The notes: generated by a model from the sequence alone, not told the origin. A stretch of DNA of 64,000 bases from Akkermansiaceae bacterium (GCA_905182405.1 CAJJBQ010000001.1:1860001-1924000); one strand, 5' to 3'. Positions 19,035 to 27,849 are shown, counted from the stretch's first letter. Numbers and translations: made by a program.

Positions 19035-19802
19035 ATGGCCAATCCTTCTCCTAATCACCCTGATTTAGACGAAAGTATCAATGTTCCCGAGGTGCATGCC
19101 GCACTGCGTGACGATTCTATCGCTGCCGGACGTGAAAAATCGATTCGTGAGAATGGCATGGAGCCTGTGGGGCTAATCATGTTGATCCCATGCGCTTTAA
19201 TTCTCCTCTTGGGCGGATCTGTTCTGGGAAAAGGAGGAAATTTATTTGGTTACAACGAACTTTTTAAGGAGGGCTATATGCGCGCTCCAGCACCTGGCGG
19301 GGAGGAAATTGTTCTGCCACCTGGTCCTGCTCTTTCTCTTTTTTCCAAAGAAGGAGCGAAGGTTTATGGTAAGTGTATTGGTTGTCATGGCTCCGATGGT
19401 GCCGGTGGAAATGGAATTCCTCCTTTAGCTGGTTCCGAGTGGGTGACAGGGAATACCGATCAGCTTTCCCAAATCATCATCCACGGCTTGAAGGGCCCAG
19501 TTAGCGTCGCTGGTGTGGACTACAATAATAACATGCCTGCAATGGGTGAGGGACTTGGACCCAAGGAACTCGCCTTCATCATGACCTACATCCGGAATGA
19601 GTGGGGGAATGAAGCATCTCTTGTTACTCCCGAAATGGGAGCGGCTGCCCTCGAAATCGCTAAATTGCGTGGATCTGATCAGGTCGACGTCGTTGAACTC
19701 AAAAACAATCATGACAAGATGCTCCCTGGTGAGCCTCTTTCGCCCGAGTCCCTTGTTGATCCAGAAACTCTGGAGCCTGTTGAGCAGCCTGCTGCCGAAT
19801 AA
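19035..19802 (+). CDS. Membrane-anchored class I cytochrome c, CcoP-like
   Basis: The 255-residue product has a charged cytoplasmic N-terminus, one membrane helix (about 46-65), and a periplasmic cytochrome c domain with CIGCH near 115-119 and a normal axial Met in NNNMPAMG (about 160). The tail is Pro/Glu-rich. Its position after the CcoN- and CcoO-like genes suggests it replaces CcoP, but CcoP has two hemes and this protein has one. It is the only member of the trio with a full set of standard cofactor ligands. Confidence 0.82.
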   Translation: MANPSPNHPDLDESINVPEVHAALRDDSIAAGREKSIRENGMEPVGLIMLIPCALILLLGGSVLGKGGNLFGYNELFKEGYMRAPAPGGEEIVLPPGPALSLFSKEGAKVYGKCIGCHGSDGAGGNGIPPLAGSEWVTGNTDQLSQIIIHGLKGPVSVAGVDYNNNMPAMGEGLGPKELAFIMTYIRNEWGNEASLVTPEMGAAALEIAKLRGSDQVDVVELKNNHDKMLPGEPLSPESLVDPETLEPVEQPAAE

Positions 19803-19828
19803 ATTTTTTATCGCAAAACACCGCAATT

Positions 19829-21709
19829 ATGAGCGCTGAAGCACACGATCATCACGAGATTTCCTGGTGGAAGAAATATGTTTTCTCCACCGACCACAAA
19901 ACAATCGGTATCCAATACGGACTGACGGCAGGGCTCTTTTTGCTCTTCGGGTTCTTTCTGATGATCGTCATGCGGTGGAGTATTGCCTATCCTCATGAGC
20001 CTCTTCCGGATTACCTAAGCTGGATGTTCACGGATGGTTGGAAAGCTCGCTGGTTACAGGACGGAAAAGTGACGGGGGAGACCTACAACATGTTTGGTGC
20101 GATGCACGGGACGATCATGGTTTTCCTGGGCGTGGTGCCTCTTGGCTTTGCTGCCTTTGGTAACTACGTGACACCCCTCCAGATCGGTGCCCCCGATATG
20201 GCCTTTCCTAAGCTGAATATGGCAAGTTACTGGGTGTATCTTGTAGGTGGTCTAGTCATGTGCATGAGCTTTTTCATGGAGTCTGGTGCCGCGAAATCTG
20301 GTTGGACGAACTACTCCCCACTGGCAGGCTATGCCGACTCCCAGATCGTGAACCAGTTTCTCGCTGGGCAGACTCAGTGGTTGATTGGTCTGGTATGTCT
20401 CATTACCTCCTCGCTTTTGGGTGCGGTGAACTTTATCACCACGATTATCAACCTTCGTGCGAAAGGTCTTACTTGGATGCGTCTTCCGTTCTTTGTCTGG
20501 GCGATGCTTGTCACAGGTTTCCTCCTCCTCCTTGCTTTCCCACCTCTTGAAGCCGCGGGGATCATGCAGCTTATGGATCGGGTTGCGGGTTCTTCCTTCT
20601 TCTTGCCAACAGGACTCTATTCGAAGGCTGATGGAGTAATGGATATTTCTGGTTCCGGTAGTCCTCTTCTTTTCCAGCACCTCTTCTGGTTCTTGGGACA
20701 CCCTGAGGTTTATGTTCTTCTTCTTCCTGCAATCGCCTGTGTCGCGGAAATCATTCCTGTCCACACGCGCCGTCCTCTCTGGGGATATAAGCCTATGGTT
20801 TGGGGTGTGATTGCGCTGGGATTCCTTTCCTTCATCGTTTGGGCCCACCACATGTATCTCACAGGAATGGGACCGGTTATCTCGACCTTCTTCCAGACTA
20901 CCACGGTGCTGATTTCGGTGCCCTCGGTGATTCTCCTGACGTCGATGTTGATATCGCTCTGGGGTGGGTCGATCCGCTTCACGATGCCGATGTTGTGGGC
21001 GGCTGCCTTCCTTCCGATGTTCGGAATTGGTGGTCTCACTGGGCTCCCTCTGGCGTTCAACCTTGCTGATCTCCACCTTCACGACACCTACTATGTCATC
21101 GGTCACTTCCATTACGTCGTGGCACCTGGAATTCTCTTCGGACTCTTTGCGGGAGTATATCACTGGTATCCGAAGATGACGGGTCGCTTCATGGACAACT
21201 TCCTGGGGCACCTTCACTTCTGGCCATCGCTCATCTGCATGAACTTCCTGTTCTTCCCAATGTTGACTCAAGGAATGGCTGGCTTCCACCGTCGTTGGTA
21301 TAACGGGGGAGACGCTTATATTGAAAAACTCGGCGCAAATGATGGCGTTAATGTCTTTGGTCTGACTGTTCTTGAGAAGATTTCTCTCAATGAAGTGATG
21401 ACCGTGTCAGCGATCGCACTTGCCATCTTTCAGTTGCCCTTCCTCTTCAATATGTTTTTCAGCTACTTCTGGGGTAAGAAAATCAAGAGCGACAACCCTT
21501 GGGATGCAACGACTCTTGAGTGGGCTACTCCAACGCCTCCGGGACACGGAAATTTCACCTTCGAACCTTCGATCTATCGCGGACCCTACGAATATAGCCG
21601 TCCGGATCACGATGCTGACTTCTTCCCGCAGTGGGAAGAGCCAAAGCGTGATACTACTAATATGTCAGAGCCTAATGAGGTTCCTGCAAAAGAAGAGCCC
21701 CAAGCTTAA
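19829..21709 (+). CDS. ctaD: aa3-type cytochrome c oxidase subunit I
   Basis: The 626-residue product is a complete A-family heme-copper oxidase subunit I with 12 core helices. Signature elements are STDHKTIG (about 19-26), the heme a His in GAMHGTIMVF, GHPEVY near 289-294 (Cu-B His, D-channel Glu and cross-linked Tyr), the His pair of WAHHMY, and HDTYYVIGHFHYV with the Cu-B, heme a3 and heme a ligands. The GHPE glutamate marks the A1 type. The enzyme reduces O2 to water and pumps protons. Unlike the CcoN-like gene upstream, all catalytic residues are present. Confidence 0.96.
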   Translation: MSAEAHDHHEISWWKKYVFSTDHKTIGIQYGLTAGLFLLFGFFLMIVMRWSIAYPHEPLPDYLSWMFTDGWKARWLQDGKVTGETYNMFGAMHGTIMVFLGVVPLGFAAFGNYVTPLQIGAPDMAFPKLNMASYWVYLVGGLVMCMSFFMESGAAKSGWTNYSPLAGYADSQIVNQFLAGQTQWLIGLVCLITSSLLGAVNFITTIINLRAKGLTWMRLPFFVWAMLVTGFLLLLAFPPLEAAGIMQLMDRVAGSSFFLPTGLYSKADGVMDISGSGSPLLFQHLFWFLGHPEVYVLLLPAIACVAEIIPVHTRRPLWGYKPMVWGVIALGFLSFIVWAHHMYLTGMGPVISTFFQTTTVLISVPSVILLTSMLISLWGGSIRFTMPMLWAAAFLPMFGIGGLTGLPLAFNLADLHLHDTYYVIGHFHYVVAPGILFGLFAGVYHWYPKMTGRFMDNFLGHLHFWPSLICMNFLFFPMLTQGMAGFHRRWYNGGDAYIEKLGANDGVNVFGLTVLEKISLNEVMTVSAIALAIFQLPFLFNMFFSYFWGKKIKSDNPWDATTLEWATPTPPGHGNFTFEPSIYRGPYEYSRPDHDADFFPQWEEPKRDTTNMSEPNEVPAKEEPQA

Positions 21710-21729
21710 TCGCGCACCTTTTTCAATCC

Positions 21730-23418
21730 ATGGAAATCCCATTTGTCGTCAACGCCCGTAAGGACACCGGTCTCAACAACTCTAAGGTCGGTATTTGGCT
21801 CTTCCTTGCGTCAGAGGTTACTCTTTTTGGAGGTCTCTTTTCCGGTTATCTCTTTCTCCGTATTTATGCCGATTACCCTTGGCCTGAGCGGACGCTTCCG
21901 ATTCTTCCTGGACTTCTGAATACCTTCATCCTGATTGGATCATCGGTGACAGTGGTCTTTGCATGGGCAGCGTTGAAGATGCGTCAGTGGCGGAAGTTCC
22001 AAGTCTATATGTCGATTACCTTAATCTGCGCCTTGCTGTTCATGGTGCTAAAGGGTTTCGAATATGACGCTAAGTTTAATCACCAGGCGGTCCGAATCCT
22101 CGATGATGGTCCAGTAAACGATTTCGCGATCATTGAAGGCCACACGCACTACGCAAAGCTTGATCATGGTGAGATTCACCATGCTGATAAAAATGATGAG
22201 GGTGCTTTCAAGCAGAACCGCATCGCGATTAAAGCGAGCGAGTTGACCTTCGCGCTCACTCGACCGGTTCACGATTCTTATGTCACTGACCTTATTGAAC
22301 AGGCTGGCGGTGAAGATAAGTTTAAGCTTGCAGCTAGTTATGCTGTGAAAGACCCCGAATCTGGCGATGAGGTGGTGATTCTTGAAGAAGGTGCTCCGCT
22401 CAACACTGATAATCTTGACCTCGCCGAGGAGGGTTTCATTGGTGGGAAGTCTCACGATGCAAAGATTCGCACTGCTTTTTTGAAGAGTGACTGGGATACC
22501 GTTCGTGAGTCCGGAAATCAAGATGCTGGTTGGAAGGTTGTTGTGACCGACGAGTGGAAAGAGATTCAGAGGGAGTCAGCGGAAAAGATGAAGGGCCACC
22601 TGATTGGAGCTGCCGGTTCGGTGACCTATACGATTGATCCTCCTCTCCTATTCCACTTTGACCCTGACGCGGTGGTGAATCATTCAGACGAGCAGCTGAG
22701 GCTCCGTGACGATACCACCATAAGGGGTGTCTTTGATGTCGAAGGAAGTTCACTGCCGATGGCTGTTGACGGAATTGACCTCCGTTTCACCGCTCAGAGG
22801 GCGGTGGAAGAAGGGATTGATCCTGCCGTAATGATCGCAGGGAGTTGGATTCTCGAAGATCCTGATGTGAAGAAAGTTTGGGATGCACACCAGGAGTGGC
22901 TTCGGGCCCACATCGAGTACCTTGATAAAAAGAGTAAGGATAAGGGTAGGGAAGGTGAAGACGCCTACGTGCCTACCGAGAGTGAGAGATACCGGGTGAA
23001 CTGGGATCAGATGGTGTCCTATCAGCGTGCTGGATACACAGACATTTACCAAAAGGCCAAGAACGGTGAACTCAAGAAGCCCAATTGGATCGAGGGGTTC
23101 ACAGGACCGAATCACAACAACGTTGAGTTTCTGAAAGCCTTTCCTGAGATTGTTGTGCCTCGTGACAAGATTGGATTTGAATCTTCCTTTACACCTAAGT
23201 GGAACACTTATTATGCGATCTATTTTACGATTACTGGACTCCACGGTCTTCACGTTATTGGCGGAATGATCGTTCTTGGATATTATCTCTTCTTCGGCCG
23301 CAAAATGTATGAAAGCAATCCTGAGTGGCTTGCGAACCGAGTCGAAATTGGTGGCCTTTTTTGGCACTTCGTTGACCTTGTGTGGATCTTCCTCTTCCCA
23401 ATCCTCTACTTGATGTAG
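21730..23418 (+). CDS. ctaE: Cytochrome c oxidase subunit III with a very large insert
   Basis: The 562-residue product has normal subunit III sequence at both ends: three helices (about 20-46, 60-82 and 92-112) with the KGFEYDAKF motif, and two C-terminal helices with FTITGLHGLHV (about 498-508) and FWHFVDLVWIFLFPILYL. Between them (about 120-490) lies a soluble, charged segment of some 370 residues, beginning with a His-rich stretch. Known subunit III proteins have only a short loop there. With a cytoplasmic N-terminus, the insert would be periplasmic. No frameshift interrupts it, so it appears to be genuine protein. Confidence 0.92.
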   Translation: MEIPFVVNARKDTGLNNSKVGIWLFLASEVTLFGGLFSGYLFLRIYADYPWPERTLPILPGLLNTFILIGSSVTVVFAWAALKMRQWRKFQVYMSITLICALLFMVLKGFEYDAKFNHQAVRILDDGPVNDFAIIEGHTHYAKLDHGEIHHADKNDEGAFKQNRIAIKASELTFALTRPVHDSYVTDLIEQAGGEDKFKLAASYAVKDPESGDEVVILEEGAPLNTDNLDLAEEGFIGGKSHDAKIRTAFLKSDWDTVRESGNQDAGWKVVVTDEWKEIQRESAEKMKGHLIGAAGSVTYTIDPPLLFHFDPDAVVNHSDEQLRLRDDTTIRGVFDVEGSSLPMAVDGIDLRFTAQRAVEEGIDPAVMIAGSWILEDPDVKKVWDAHQEWLRAHIEYLDKKSKDKGREGEDAYVPTESERYRVNWDQMVSYQRAGYTDIYQKAKNGELKKPNWIEGFTGPNHNNVEFLKAFPEIVVPRDKIGFESSFTPKWNTYYAIYFTITGLHGLHVIGGMIVLGYYLFFGRKMYESNPEWLANRVEIGGLFWHFVDLVWIFLFPILYLM

Positions 23419-23457
23419 TTTTACTCTTCTCCTTTTTATTTAGAACACCTTTTAGCA

Positions 23458-23859
23458 ATGGCTGATACTCCAGAAGCAATTCAGAAAGCAAAAAAGCTCT
23501 ACGCTTTTATTGGGCTCCTTCTCTTCTTTTTTACCGGTATTACCGTGGCTGTGGCCACGATTGAATCCTTGGATTTCGGCGGGCATGGCTTTGGTGCCGC
23601 TGATGCTATCATCGGTCTCGTGATTGCCTCTTTTAAGGCATGTTTGGTAATGATTATCTTCATGCACCTCAATAATGAGAAGCCTATGGTTTACTTCTTA
23701 TTCGCATTAGGCCTCGTGATGGCCTTCTTCTGTGTGTGGCTCATTGGCTGGTCAAAGAGCGATCCGATTCAGTATGGAAATAGCACGAAGGCAGATGGAT
23801 TTTATAATCCTGAGAAGCCGGCCTCCGACGTCCACTCAAAAACCGAAGCAAAGTATTAA
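23458..23859 (+). CDS. Cytochrome c oxidase subunit IV family protein
   Basis: The 133-residue product has three membrane helices (about 15-35, 50-70 and 78-98) with the FKACLVMIIFMHL segment typical of bacterial subunit IV (CoxIV/CyoD-like). This small subunit stabilises subunits I and III and has no cofactor. A polar tail of about 35 residues follows the last helix. It lies directly after subunit III in the operon. Confidence 0.85.
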   Translation: MADTPEAIQKAKKLYAFIGLLLFFFTGITVAVATIESLDFGGHGFGAADAIIGLVIASFKACLVMIIFMHLNNEKPMVYFLFALGLVMAFFCVWLIGWSKSDPIQYGNSTKADGFYNPEKPASDVHSKTEAKY

Positions 23860-23861
23860 TT

Positions 23862-24065
23862 ATGTCTCTCAAAGGATTTCACCTTATCTTCATTTCAATC
23901 GCCGCGATCTTTTGCGCTAGCTTCGGTGCTTGGGCTCTCTTTTTTGATAAGGGAGATTCAGGGAAGGAGGTGATCGCGATTGGCGTGGTAACCTTGGCTG
24001 TTGCAATCGGACTCGTATTCTACGCTGGGTATTTCTACCGGAAGTCAAAAAACATTATCGTCTAA
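23862..24065 (+). CDS. 67-residue two-helix membrane protein of the oxidase cluster
   Basis: The product has two hydrophobic helices (about 6-27 and 35-57) separated by a short charged loop (DKGDSGKE), and a basic end (YRKSKN). No cofactor motif is visible. It starts two bases after the subunit IV stop. I do not recognise a named family. It is probably an accessory or assembly subunit of the aa3 oxidase, based only on position. Confidence 0.7.
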   Translation: MSLKGFHLIFISIAAIFCASFGAWALFFDKGDSGKEVIAIGVVTLAVAIGLVFYAGYFYRKSKNIIV

Positions 24066-24077
24066 CCTTTTTAAATC

Positions 24078-24299
24078 ATGATCTCGGATTTTTCTATTTT
24101 AGCTTGCTCCACCTGCGCAAGCGCTTTCAAACATGCAGGAGGAGATGCAGGAGGTTGGGCCATTGCGGTTATGCTCTTTACCATTGTCCCGCTCGCGTCG
24201 GCTGTTCTTTTTTTCATGATCCGACTCGCTCGTCGCGAAAGTGCGGGTCTCGATCCTAAATATCTGGATGACTACGTGCCATCTACTTTGAATTCCTAA
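24078..24299 (+). CDS. 73-residue single-pass membrane protein with an N-terminal CxxC
   Basis: A short N-terminal segment with ACSTCASAFKHAGG (about 9-22) precedes one helix (about 27-48) and a basic cytoplasmic tail. From memory, similar small proteins beginning with a C-x-x-C and one helix occur beside oxidase genes in related phyla. The cysteines would face the periplasm and might bind copper or heme, but this is inference. It lies between subunits IV and II in the operon. Confidence 0.65.
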   Translation: MISDFSILACSTCASAFKHAGGDAGGWAIAVMLFTIVPLASAVLFFMIRLARRESAGLDPKYLDDYVPSTLNS

Positions 24300-24310
24300 T
24301 TATCACTCTC

Positions 24311-25117
24311 ATGTTCATTCCTCTTAACTGGTCAAAATGGCTCGGAATTCCTGAAAATTTCTCCGAGCACGGTGGCAATGTCGATCACCTGATTGATATC
24401 GTTCACTGGTTCATGGCTGCACTCTTTATCGGTTGGACGCTCTTCTTCTTCGTTTGTTGTTGGAGATTTAGGGCATCGAAAAATCCCAAAGCGAGCTACC
24501 ACGGGGTCACAAGTCACGTTTCTTCTCACTTGGAAATCGGGGTTGTGGTTATCGAAGCCGTTCTCCTTCTCGGTTTTGCTTTCCCACTTTGGTGGGAGCG
24601 GACCGATCAATTTGACGAGGTCCAAAAAACCGATCCGGTCAGGGTAAGGGTAATTGGCTATCAGTTTGGCTTTCAGTATCACTATCCTGGTTCAGATGGT
24701 AAGTTTGGTCGCATTGACCGTCACTTGGTCAGTGGGCTTGGTGATCCTTGTATCGATCCTCATGACCCCAACGGATGGGATGATTTTGTTGCACCAGTGC
24801 TTAAGCTGCCTGTTGATCGGAATGCCATTCTTCAGATCACTTCGACTGATGTGATTCATAATTACGCCATAATTCCGATGCGAATCCAGCAGGATGCGAT
24901 GCCGGGAAGAGATATTCCGATGTGGTTTAAACCGATCAAGAAGCTGGAAACCTACGTGGTTTGCGGCCAGCTCTGTGGAGAAGGCCATGCAAACATGAGG
25001 GGACTCATGGAAGTGATCAGTCAGAAGGCCTACTCCTCTTGGGCCAAAGAGCAAAGCAAAGCTGCGTTTGACAAGACTAAGACTGCCCAAAACGTAGCTG
25101 CGGTCGCTCAGAACTGA
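24311..25117 (+). CDS. ctaC: Cytochrome c oxidase subunit II with Cu-A site
   Basis: The 268-residue product has two membrane helices (about 36-58 and 76-95) and a periplasmic cupredoxin domain. The Cu-A ligands are visible: the His of DVIHNY (about 181-186), and CGQLCGEGHANM near 218-229, giving two Cys, His and Met. The usual CxELC Glu is Gln here, which should be tolerated because it binds through the backbone. No fused heme domain is present, so this is a caa3-less, aa3-type subunit II. It is the last gene of the block; in most operons it comes first. Confidence 0.93.
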   Translation: MFIPLNWSKWLGIPENFSEHGGNVDHLIDIVHWFMAALFIGWTLFFFVCCWRFRASKNPKASYHGVTSHVSSHLEIGVVVIEAVLLLGFAFPLWWERTDQFDEVQKTDPVRVRVIGYQFGFQYHYPGSDGKFGRIDRHLVSGLGDPCIDPHDPNGWDDFVAPVLKLPVDRNAILQITSTDVIHNYAIIPMRIQQDAMPGRDIPMWFKPIKKLETYVVCGQLCGEGHANMRGLMEVISQKAYSSWAKEQSKAAFDKTKTAQNVAAVAQN

Positions 25118-25196
25118 AGATCTCTAATTTTTGAGACCTGTTGATTCTTGGAAGATCGGCAGCTTTTTTGGTCGCTAGTTGTCGCTTTCCTTTGTT

Positions 25197-26390
25197 TTAG
25201 CGTGGTGGAGCTAGAGATCGGATTAAGAGGCAGCTCTCAAGAAGGGGTTGAAGGACATGGATGAATTGTTGTCCTTCTGCACGGAGGCGCTTTTTAAAGC
25301 GCTGTTCGACCTGCTCTAGAGTGTAATCGAGGTCAGCACACACGTGTTCATTTGCTCGTCCTCGGATAACGGCGACAAGAAAGCCATGTCTGCCACGGCG
25401 CACGAGGGCGTTCCTCTTTTTAGGTAGGTCGACTGCCTCTTTTAGCTTTCCTTCGGAATCTTTGATCTCAGCCATGAGGTGTCTGAGGTCGTATCGAATT
25501 TTCTTCGCGTTAGCATGCCGCGAGGGATCATGACTGGCGTAGCTGATTAAAGAAAAGGTGTGGTGTCGCATCAGGAAGACTTCCTCTACCTGATAGCGAT
25601 GGGTCCGGTCAAAGACGATGTCGTCAAAACTTTGACTGGTGAAGAGCGCTTTGATACGCCAGATGAGACGATCCCTAGTGCTGATACTCCCGAAATGATG
25701 GGTCGTTTGCATTTGTTCTGCAATAGCCCTCCTGACAGTACTTCGGAGCATCGGCTCCAAGGAAGTGTGTAAACCGGTCTGAGGGGTGAAGAGGGCTTTC
25801 TCGAGCGTCAATTCAACAAGGGGTTGAAGAGCTTCAATGAGTTCTTCATCAGTTCCAGGTAAAGAAGAGATTTTTGTAGGATCAGAGGGTGATGGCAGGG
25901 CCCCTATTTGCGCTGCTGAATCTTCACCAGCAAGTTCAAGATTCTCTTCCTTCGGTTCGAGGGGAGAAGGAATTGGATAGGACATCTCCGATGAGGGAAC
26001 AGGCTTGCTAGGCGATTGGATTGGAGAATCGTCCTTCTTTGGTAAAGGTGGAAACCCTGGGACTTTTCTGGCCCTTGTCTGCTGACTAGATTGAGCGGAC
26101 AGCGGCGGCGCTGAAGTGGCAAAGCCTTTGTTCGAGTCTTTCATGGTCTTCACAACTCTGTCTGCAAGAGAGGCATCGGGAGGGATCGGAGTAAATTTGG
26201 TTATTTCTTTTGGAGAGGGAGAAACAGGGGAGACCTTTGGGAGGCGCGCAAAAAGCGGAATGAGATCCTTGATTGGAGGAAGCTCACTGGTGATCGCTGG
26301 TAGCGGGTTTTCTGAAAGTAGATCGTTAATAGTAGCAAGCTGTGCCCGCCGATCGGGGGGGGGCAGTCCAGTCATTGGCTGATTGCTCAT
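25197..26390 (-). CDS. Proline-rich protein with a C-terminal domain related to OmpA-associated proteins
   Basis: The 397-residue product has a low-complexity Pro/Ser-rich N-terminal half (about 1-185) without signal peptide or membrane helix. The C-terminal half contains TVRRAIAEQM, WRIKALFTSQSFDDIVF and HRYQVEEVFLMRH (about 225-285). From memory this pattern resembles the cytoplasmic N-terminal region of large OmpA-family proteins of cyanobacteria and proteobacteria, but no membrane or OmpA domain follows. It is encoded downstream of a coiled-coil protein on the same strand, 13 bases away. Function unknown. Confidence 0.7.
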   Translation of the reverse strand: MSNQPMTGLPPPDRRAQLATINDLLSENPLPAITSELPPIKDLIPLFARLPKVSPVSPSPKEITKFTPIPPDASLADRVVKTMKDSNKGFATSAPPLSAQSSQQTRARKVPGFPPLPKKDDSPIQSPSKPVPSSEMSYPIPSPLEPKEENLELAGEDSAAQIGALPSPSDPTKISSLPGTDEELIEALQPLVELTLEKALFTPQTGLHTSLEPMLRSTVRRAIAEQMQTTHHFGSISTRDRLIWRIKALFTSQSFDDIVFDRTHRYQVEEVFLMRHHTFSLISYASHDPSRHANAKKIRYDLRHLMAEIKDSEGKLKEAVDLPKKRNALVRRGRHGFLVAVIRGRANEHVCADLDYTLEQVEQRFKKRLRAEGQQFIHVLQPLLESCLLIRSLAPPR

Positions 26391-26403
26391 GGTCTTATCC
26401 GAG

Positions 26404-26946
26404 CTACAGAAGATAGCCGTCTTTGGAGTTGTTTTCGTCGTCTGCTAGCGCAGCACTTGCGATTCTAGTAAAACGATTCATCACGTCTTGGCGATCCACT
26501 TTGTCGTTCCTGAGTGCTTGCATGTCTCGGTTTAGTTGGCCTCTCCACTGGAGGAGTTCAGTCTGAAGGTGGCTCATTATTTCTCGAAAACGAGCATCGA
26601 TTCTCGCGGTCATTTTAGATGCGAGTTCGTCCGAATTCTTGATTGTTGTTACGGTAACAGGTCGATGAGTCAGCTCGCGGAAATACTGATCAATTTGCGC
26701 AAGTTGTTGTTTGCGAATAATTTTCTCTTGATGAAGCTCAGATCTGAGGCGGTGGCACTCGTCTTGAAGCTTAGAAAAAGACGTTTCAAGCTGCTGAATG
26801 ACGTGTGATTGAAGCACAGGTGGATCGGTATTGAGATCGTTCTCAATACGTTTCAGCCGGCTGTGAACCTGATTGAGGTCACGGCCCATGATGATTTCTC
26901 GAATCCGCTCGACGTGTTTAGCAGGATTTAGCAGAGAAGTTGACAT
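26404..26946 (-). CDS. Coiled-coil protein paired with the proline-rich protein
   Basis: The 180-residue product is almost entirely helical with heptad-like patterns. Its N-terminal part reads HVERIREIIMGRDLNQVHSRL, and further coiled coil runs through about 60-150. There is no signal peptide or membrane segment, so it should be cytoplasmic. The MGRDL-type start resembles the beginning of the OmpA-associated proteins mentioned for the next gene, as if one long protein had been split in two. Transcribed divergently from the sigma factor gene. Confidence 0.7.
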   Translation of the reverse strand: MSTSLLNPAKHVERIREIIMGRDLNQVHSRLKRIENDLNTDPPVLQSHVIQQLETSFSKLQDECHRLRSELHQEKIIRKQQLAQIDQYFRELTHRPVTVTTIKNSDELASKMTARIDARFREIMSHLQTELLQWRGQLNRDMQALRNDKVDRQDVMNRFTRIASAALADDENNSKDGYLL

Positions 26947-27149
26947 AGTCGCAGCATCGTTTGGGGTTCATCTTTCACGAAATCCATAAGGGTGAGGAAC
27001 CTTGTAGAAGTGGAAGAAGGATTAGTAAGAGATTCTAGAGAGTGTTTGCCACGGAGGAAAACACAATCGTGTGTCCTTAATGATCCCAAGAATTCCCGGG
27101 TGTTTGATCTTTTCAATAGGTGACGAAAGACTTTTGGGTCTCCCTGTGG

Positions 27150-27155
27150 TATAAT
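27150..27155 (+). promoter_or_regulatory. -10 element of the ECF sigma factor gene
   Basis: A perfect TATAAT ends ten bases before the ATG at 27166. AAGACT, 17 bases upstream, is a weak -35. Transcription would start near 27162, leaving a leader of only about four bases. Confidence 0.45.
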
Positions 27156-27165
27156 CTGCTTAACA

Positions 27166-27849
27166 ATGGCAAAGAAAGTGGCAAAGAAATCGACCAAGAA
27201 GCTCAAGAAAGGCGAGGTAGACCTCTCGAGTGGCTATGCAAAGACGCGTAAGAGTCTGATTGCGCGGTTGGAAAATTGGGAAGATCAGCGAACCTGGGAG
27301 GAATTTTATAAGACCTACTGGAAGCTTATTTACTCGGTCGGGATCAAGGCGGGACTCAGGCAGGACGAAGCGTTCGACACAGTACAGGAGACCATTCTTT
27401 CGATTGCCAAGCAGAGTAAAAAGAATCTTTACGACCCCAACCAGGGCTCATTTAAAACGTGGCTGATGAACATGACGCGGTGGAGAATTAATGACCAGTT
27501 CCGGAAGCGCAAAAAGGATACAGCGATGCCGGGTGGAGGATGGGACGATGAACGCAAGACGGCAGTCATTGACCGATTTGAAGATCCCAAAGGGGATCTG
27601 TTGGGGCGGATGTGGGACGTCGAGTGGAAGAAGAATATCGCAGATATGGCTCTCACTAAGGTGAAGGGACAGGTTTCGCCAAAGCAGTATCAGATTTTTG
27701 ACTACTACGTCGTTAAGCAGTGGGATGCCAAAAAAGTGCAGGAGCACCTGGGCGTCAGCATGGCTCAAGTTTATCTAGCGAAGCATCGAGTTGGCTCGGT
27801 CTTGAAGAAAGAATTGGCGAAGTTTGACAAAGATAGTGAAGAAAATTAG
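27166..27849 (+). CDS. ECF-type sigma-70 family RNA polymerase sigma factor
   Basis: The 227-residue product has a Lys-rich N-terminal extension (about 1-20), region 2 (about 35-110, with WEEFYKTYWKLIYSV, EAFDTVQETILSIAK and the FKTWLMNMTRWRINDQFRKRKKD helix that binds the -10 element), and region 4 (about 165-215, with the VQEHLGVSMAQVYLAKHRV helix-turn-helix). It ends 26 bases inside the kinase gene, so the two are translationally linked. ECF factors beside Ser/Thr kinases are common in Planctomycetes and Verrucomicrobiota, where phosphorylation may control the sigma factor. No anti-sigma factor is visible. Confidence 0.88.
   Translation: MAKKVAKKSTKKLKKGEVDLSSGYAKTRKSLIARLENWEDQRTWEEFYKTYWKLIYSVGIKAGLRQDEAFDTVQETILSIAKQSKKNLYDPNQGSFKTWLMNMTRWRINDQFRKRKKDTAMPGGGWDDERKTAVIDRFEDPKGDLLGRMWDVEWKKNIADMALTKVKGQVSPKQYQIFDYYVVKQWDAKKVQEHLGVSMAQVYLAKHRVGSVLKKELAKFDKDSEEN

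Noticed and set aside
20252..21289. 345-codon frame antisense to the oxidase subunit I gene
   Set aside because: Charged, low-complexity shadow sequence opposite conserved membrane helices; no family match.
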